Made by a program: the position numbers and the translations under genes. DNA of 64,000 bases from Myxococcus eversor. Its GTDB lineage: Bacteria; Myxococcota; Myxococcia; Myxococcales; Myxococcaceae. Below are positions 63,412 through 64,000 of the stretch, piece after piece. The stretch lies in contig NZ_JAAIXY010000026.1 of assembly GCF_010894455.1 (NCBI RefSeq), positions 62,001 to 126,000 on the forward strand. Reading direction: 5' to 3'. Positions within the stretch are counted from its first letter, which is position 1, and each line of letters opens with the position of its first letter. The notes under the pieces are model-generated. The model saw only the letters and a program-made list of their open reading frames with translations, did not search any database and was not told the origin of the DNA.

Positions 63412-64000
63412 ATGAGAGTGTTGGGAGTTCTTGCGCTGCTGCTGCTGGCGGGCGGCTGTGCGTCGACCCGTGTCGTGCGTCTGGATACGGGAGGGGGAAA
63501 GTCAATCGCATACACGCCCATCGAGACCGAGCCTGTCGAGATGGACGAAGAGGAGTTCAAGGGCGCCGTCGCGCGGCTCGTACCCGACCTGCGGCTGGAC
63601 GCCGTGTTCAAGGAGGTCGACCAGGAGGACCGTCGCTCCTCAAGCGTGTCCCACGGGAGCGGCGGTGACGGGGCGCTGGGGCGGGCTGTCTCGTCGGCCC
63701 ATGAGCGCGTCTGTCAGCGTCAGGAGGACCCAATGGGCTGTCTGGGCATGATGACCGGTGGACTCACACTGGGGCCGATGGAGCGCAGGATGCTCGCGCT
63801 CTACTTCGCGTTCGATGGCGCCTGGGACGACGTCGAGGAGGACCTCCGCGACACGGTGAATGTCGCGGCCCTGCGGGGCCTGGTGACGACGATGTCCGGG
63901 GCGGCACTGAAGACGCTGGTGGCTCCCGAGCCCATGACGAAGCCCATCTCGCTGGCCTGGGCGGCCTCGCTGATTGCGTATCTAGGGACGGAGCCCGTCT
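63412..64000 (+). CDS. SitA-like lipoprotein, N-terminal part (runs off the window)
   Basis: The frame is open from 63412 to the right edge (196 residues). It has a lipoprotein signal with lipobox AGGC (Cys 16), then STRVVRLDTGGGKS and EPVEMDEEEFKGAVARLVPDLRL, similar to the toxin at 23362-24711 (ARVVRLET ... VELDGDEFEEAVAVLARDVR). Further matches are CQRQEDPMGCL and SLAWAASLIAYLG. The toxin domain lies beyond the window. It is divergent from the SitA-like gene at 61551-63068, about 340 bp away. Confidence 0.8.
   Translation, partial: MRVLGVLALLLLAGGCASTRVVRLDTGGGKSIAYTPIETEPVEMDEEEFKGAVARLVPDLRLDAVFKEVDQEDRRSSSVSHGSGGDGALGRAVSSAHERVCQRQEDPMGCLGMMTGGLTLGPMERRMLALYFAFDGAWDDVEEDLRDTVNVAALRGLVTTMSGAALKTLVAPEPMTKPISLAWAASLIAYLGTEPV

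Noticed and set aside
63218-63511. A 97-residue minus-strand frame opposite the right-edge lipoprotein
   Set aside because: Most of it is antisense to the lipoprotein start. Only its last part may hold a frameshifted piece of the IS3 transposase.

Overview
The window is high-GC DNA from a myxobacterium, most likely a member of the Myxococcaceae. Evidence includes SitA-like lipoprotein toxins, a retron with msr-msd RNA, many soluble histidine kinases and Ser/Thr kinases, a PilZ response regulator, a TIGR03001-like sigma factor, and lipoproteins with NGLST or four-Cys motifs. No tRNA or rRNA was seen. Codon bias makes long antisense frames common, so starts were chosen from Shine-Dalgarno sites, overlaps and signal peptides.

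Region 1 (1-10 kb) is mostly housekeeping and accessory. It holds the end of a DnaK-like chaperone followed by a double-REC/PilZ response regulator, a beta-propeller lipoprotein with a strong terminator, a MATE exporter, an esterase, a small M15-like protein, an aldehyde dehydrogenase and an unknown protein.

Region 2 (10.1-22.8 kb) is a complete type I-C CRISPR-Cas locus: cas3-cas5c-cas8c-cas7-cas4-cas1-cas2, a leader, and 68 repeats with 67 spacers. All genes are intact and tightly coupled. The leader-distal end carries decayed repeats, blocks of shared repeat variants and one near-duplicate spacer.

Region 3 (22.8-38.7 kb) looks like a defence and conflict island. It starts with a SitA-type AHH nuclease lipoprotein and its Imm11-like immunity protein, directly against the CRISPR trailer, then a hydrolase and a BP74-related protein. 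Next is a minus-strand operon encoding a helical-repeat protein, a SWIM zinc-finger protein, a retron msr-msd RNA and a retron reverse transcriptase. Across an outer-membrane protein gene and a divergent gap lies a four-gene MoxR / bpX5 / degenerate vWA-propeller / bpX6 ternary system, whose last three genes appear coupled by TTGA overlaps.

Region 4 (38.7-57.6 kb) is signalling: three related soluble histidine kinases, two REC proteins, a Ser/Thr kinase, an XRE regulator, and a sigma factor overlapping a zinc-finger/Ser-Thr kinase/TPR protein whose DFG segment is triplicated. A TonB-C/TonB-dependent receptor fusion lies here too.

Region 5 (57.8-64 kb) has an NGLST-repeat lipoprotein, an MbnP/MbnH-type pair, and a second SitA-like toxin with a small putative immunity gene. 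This toxin starts at the broken end of an IS3 transposase relic. A third SitA-like lipoprotein runs divergently off the right edge. The three SitA-like loci suggest an active repertoire of kin-discrimination toxins.
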